Shown piece after piece: positions 14,106-15,940 of a DNA stretch of 15,940 nt. Origin of the DNA: Betaproteobacteria bacterium (lineage in GTDB: Bacteria; Pseudomonadota; Gammaproteobacteria; Burkholderiales; Burkholderiaceae_C). The stretch is from assembly GCA_025354965.1 (NCBI GenBank), contig JANXLW010000039.1, positions 1 through 15,940 of the forward strand, given 5' to 3'. The notes under the pieces were generated by a model that was not told the origin of the DNA, did not search any database, and saw only the letters and a program-made list of their open reading frames with translations. A program made the translations under genes and the position numbers. Position 1 is the first letter of the stretch; each line of letters opens with the position of its first letter.

Positions 14106-14575
14106 ACCAGCCACCTCGCCATCAGGTTGGCCGTAAGGAACGCGGTCGCCATGAAGGTCAGTACCGCAAGCAGCGAGGGCCATTGCAGCGAGCCCAACCC
14201 GCAAATGCCGTGGCCCGAGGTGCAACCATTGCTCAGGCGCGCGCCGTAGCCGACAAAAAAACCGCCCAGCATCAGCTGCCACACTGGCACCGCAGTGGCC
14301 TCGCGCACGCCGCCGGCAAAACCCAGCCACCACACCAGCGCGCCCAGAATCAAGCCCAGCGCATAGACCAGCCGCCAGCCGCGCGAATCAACAAACCGGC
14401 GCTGCTGAAAAAATGGCCGCTGCACCACATAAGACCATGTGCTTGAGAACACCGTGCTCATGCCGCCAATGCGCCCCGTTAACACGAACAGCAGCGCGGC
14501 ACCAGCACCAACGAATAACCCGCCCAGCAGATAGTGCTGCCAGCCGAGGGGGAAGACAGAAAGGACAAGGTTCAT
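14102..14575 (-). CDS. YeeE/YedE-family half transporter, first (upstream) subunit
   Basis: This 157-residue membrane protein is the partner of the downstream DUF395 protein. Hydrophobic segments lie at about residues 13-33, 68-87, 99-115 and 133-152. The family signature SNGCTSGHGICG at 115-126 supplies Cys118 and Cys125; in TsuA-type proteins the equivalent cysteines relay thiosulfate through the pore. Its TGA overlaps the next ATG by 4 bases (ATGA, 14102-14105). Its own ATG overlaps the TGA of the DUF3297 gene in the same way (14572-14575) and lacks its own Shine-Dalgarno, so translation by re-initiation is likely. Substrate and direction of transport are inferred from the family. Confidence 0.9.
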   Translation of the reverse strand: MNLVLSVFPLGWQHYLLGGLFVGAGAALLFVLTGRIGGMSTVFSSTWSYVVQRPFFQQRRFVDSRGWRLVYALGLILGALVWWLGFAGGVREATAVPVWQLMLGGFFVGYGARLSNGCTSGHGICGLGSLQWPSLLAVLTFMATAFLTANLMARWLV

Positions 14576-14832
14576 GGCGCGGAATATCGATAAAACACCT
14601 CAACCTTACCCTTCAACTTGATGAGCAGCGGATGGCCCTTGCGATCCAGCGTCTTGCCGGCGGGTACCTTGACCCAGCCCTCACTGATGCAGTACTCCGA
14701 CACATCCAGACGTTCCTTGCCATTGAATCGAATTCCCACATCATGTTCGAACACGGCAGCGACGTGAAACGGACTGCGCGGGTCAATCGAAAGGTGGTCG
14801 GGCAGGGGAGGAAATTGAGTGGCTTCGTTCAT
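14572..14832 (-). CDS. DUF3297 family protein
   Basis: The 86-residue soluble protein matches DUF3297: LPDHLSIDPRSPFHV at 11-25, VGIRFNGKE at 33-41, VSEYCISEGWVKV at 45-57 and AGKTLDRKGHPLLIKLKGKVEVFY toward the C terminus. The family has no established function that I know of. The frame is open upstream to 14913, but the ATG at 14832 gives the family N terminus and the upstream part would overlap the next gene. It has no cysteine cluster or membrane segment; Cys49 is single. The TGA overlaps the start of the first YeeE/YedE gene (ATGA), so these proteins are probably made in a fixed order. Whether this reflects a functional link with sulfur transport is unknown. Confidence 0.88.
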   Translation of the reverse strand: MNEATQFPPLPDHLSIDPRSPFHVAAVFEHDVGIRFNGKERLDVSEYCISEGWVKVPAGKTLDRKGHPLLIKLKGKVEVFYRYSAP

Positions 14833-14863
14833 GTATTTCGATTTTCCACGATTTTGTGCCTGA

Positions 14864-15112
14864 CTAGTGCACGACAAACTCGTATGCCACTTCTTCGCTG
14901 TCCACCATGTCAAGGATGTCGTTCAGCGCGTCTTCGTCCTCGGTGCTGGACCAGGTTTCTTCCGGGTCACTGGCAAACAGCGGCTCGATGGCGATGTCCA
15001 GAAACTGTCCGTCTGCCAGTTTCAATACCGGCGTACCCTCGGATGTTTCGACCAGTTCCCAGTCATCCGGAACCGACATTGCAAGTTTGATGGTGACATT
15101 GAGTTTTTTCAT
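14864..15112 (-). CDS. Small acidic hypothetical protein
   Basis: I do not recognise this 82-residue product. It begins MKKLNVTIKLAMSVPDDWEL and has a strand-like LKLADGQFLDIAIEPLF segment. It ends in a very acidic stretch from about residue 47, DPEETWSSTEDEDALNDILD, then VDSEEVAYEFVVH. There is no signal peptide, cysteine or membrane segment. The ATG at 15112 is preferred to a GTG at 15133 because GAG lies at suitable spacing upstream. It sits on the - strand, 31 bases before the DUF3297 gene and 65 bases after the GST gene, and may share a transcript with them. The consistent frame and the plausible start support a real gene; a role as a small binding or inhibitory protein would be only a guess. 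Confidence 0.7.
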   Translation of the reverse strand: MKKLNVTIKLAMSVPDDWELVETSEGTPVLKLADGQFLDIAIEPLFASDPEETWSSTEDEDALNDILDMVDSEEVAYEFVVH

Positions 15113-15177
15113 GGTGTTCTCAAGCCCTGACACACCGAACCAGCGCGTAACTGTTTTGTGTGTTCTCGGGCACTTTT
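15113..15177. other. Intergenic region between GST gene and acidic-protein gene
   Basis: This holds a direct repeat GTGTTCTC at 15114-15121 and 15160-15167. It also holds weak inverted arms: GCCC (15124-15127) with GGGC (15168-15171), and CACAC (15131-15135) with GTGTG (15158-15162). They could form a long-looped hairpin in the leader of the acidic-protein transcript. There is no U-tract placed to act as a terminator for the GST gene. Confidence 0.3.
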
Positions 15178-15801
15178 TTACTTGCCGCCAAACCTGGCGT
15201 AGTACTGCACTACGGCCGGCGTCTGGGCAATGCGCTGCATGTGGGTGTTCAGTAGCGGAGCCACCTTTTCGACCAGATCAGTGGGCACATGGTCGAGCCG
15301 GCCTGAGTTGAGACTGCGCACGTCCACAAACACTTTCAGGTCGGCCACCGTGAGGCGTTTGTCGGCAAAGTACTCGCCGCCGTGGGCCAGCAACTGGCTT
15401 TGCAGCCAGCCCAGATAGACCGGCATGGCGCCATTGACCAGCGCCAGACGCGCCTCCTTCTGGGCGTCGCCCGTCATGCGGAAGGTCGGGCCCATTTTGA
15501 CGGCAGCTTCCTCCACCACGTACATGACTTCGTCGCACAGCAGCGCCTGGAACGGGTCAGTTGGGTACAGGCCCGCGAGCTTGCCCGCATAGCGCAGGAT
15601 GGAATCGCACTGCGTGACCGGTACGCCGTCCACTTGCAGCGTGGGCACCTGGCCAAAGGGCGTCGCCTTGCGCACTTCGGCAAACTCGGGAAAGGTAAAA
15701 CGGTGGTCTTCAAACGCGATGCCGCCAATGGCCAGGGCCAGACGCGCGGGCTCGGCGCGACCGCCGTGAACGTCGAAGTAGGTGAGTTTGAGTTGGGGCA
15801 T
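15178..15801 (-). CDS. Glutathione S-transferase
   Basis: This cytosolic GST of 207 residues conjugates or reduces substrates with glutathione. The N-terminal thioredoxin-like domain begins KLTYFDVHGGRAEPARLAL, with Tyr8 at the catalytic position used by sigma- and alpha/mu/pi-like classes. It then has FGQVPTLQVDG with the cis-proline and QCDSILRYAGKLAGLYP, which binds the glutamyl part of glutathione. The helical C-terminal domain runs from about residue 85, with LTVADLKVFVDVRSL as the N-capping/helix-6 segment. The frame is open upstream to 15909, but the ATG at 15801 gives the family N terminus and has AGGT upstream at about 7 bases. It may be the first gene of a - strand unit with the acidic protein, DUF3297 and YeeE/YedE genes. 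Its substrate is unknown. Confidence 0.92.
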   Translation of the reverse strand: MPQLKLTYFDVHGGRAEPARLALAIGGIAFEDHRFTFPEFAEVRKATPFGQVPTLQVDGVPVTQCDSILRYAGKLAGLYPTDPFQALLCDEVMYVVEEAAVKMGPTFRMTGDAQKEARLALVNGAMPVYLGWLQSQLLAHGGEYFADKRLTVADLKVFVDVRSLNSGRLDHVPTDLVEKVAPLLNTHMQRIAQTPAVVQYYARFGGK

Positions 15802-15883
15802 GGGTTTACCTGAAATGTTGGTGCCGTCAATGGGCGCGGGAAGTGTTGCGGATTCTATGCGCGTGGCGGATTGATGCAGCCGG

Positions 15884-15940
15884 CTAGCCCTCACCTCCAA
15901 ACAGGTCATTGATATTTTTGGCGCCAGCGCCAGCCGCAGC
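15884..15940 (-). CDS. Possible C-terminal end of a further gene (5' part outside window)
   Basis: The - strand frame ending in TAG at 15886-15884 is open to the window edge and encodes an Ala/Gly-rich run followed by KNINDLFGGEG. An Ala/Gly linker with a short polar-hydrophobic tail looks like a genuine C terminus, but 18 codons are too few to identify the protein. About 80 bases separate it from the GST start codon. Confidence 0.4.
   Translation of the reverse strand, partial: AAAGAGAKNINDLFGGEG

Noticed and set aside
1..15940. CRISPR array, tRNA/rRNA genes, insertion sequence, prophage or toxin-antitoxin system
   Set aside because: No regularly spaced repeats, cloverleaf-like sequence, transposase, or recognisable phage or toxin-antitoxin protein was seen on either strand.

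Overview
The window is 15,940 bases of GC-rich, tightly packed bacterial chromosome. The proteins point to a betaproteobacterium, most likely Comamonadaceae and Rhodoferax-like: form II RubisCO with a CbbR-CbbY-CbbF-CbbP cluster, DUF3297, a split YeeE/YedE pair and a ParC of betaproteobacterial type. This taxonomic call is inference from protein recognition; no rRNA is present. No tRNA, insertion sequence, CRISPR array or phage gene was seen, and no gene-free stretch exceeds about 145 bases.

Left part (1-6256), housekeeping. The 3' portion of parC (topoisomerase IV subunit A) is followed on the + strand by trhP/yegQ (tRNA wobble-uridine hydroxylation), arfB (rescue of stalled ribosomes) and the circularly permuted GTPase ylqF/rbgA (large-subunit assembly). 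Three consecutive genes therefore concern translation. A degenerate REP-like palindrome separates ylqF from a convergent 2Fe-2S ferredoxin gene. That gene diverges, over only 35 bases, from a DHH/DHHA1 phosphoesterase gene.

Middle part (6298-11649), Calvin-Benson-Bassham cluster. cbbM (form II RubisCO) and cbbR (LysR regulator) lie in tandem on the - strand. cbbY (xylulose-1,5-bisphosphate phosphatase), cbbF (fructose-1,6-bisphosphatase) and cbbP (phosphoribulokinase) run as an operon on the + strand, diverging from cbbR. CbbP makes the RubisCO substrate, CbbF drives its regeneration, CbbM fixes CO2 and CbbY removes an inhibitory by-product. The upstream regions of cbbM and cbbY share the exact 10-mer CTGATGAATA. 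In both it has the same orientation and lies exactly 39 bases upstream of a -10-like hexamer, which strongly suggests one CbbR operator architecture controlling both units. This is the most interesting signal in the window.

Right part (11704-15940), accessory and stress genes. A catalase-like heme protein gene follows cbbP, then a small HPF/RaiA-family ribosome-associated protein. Next is a broken NYN-nuclease/OST-HTH (LOTUS) gene carrying a nonsense codon and an internal frameshifting deletion. On the - strand there is a GST gene, a small acidic protein of unknown function, and a chain of DUF3297 plus two YeeE/YedE half-transporters joined by two ATGA stop/start overlaps. The right edge holds what may be the last 18 codons of a further - strand gene.

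I found no clearly new multi-gene system. The novel-looking elements are the shared cbb promoter geometry, the ATGA-coupled DUF3297/YeeE chain and the decayed NYN-LOTUS gene.
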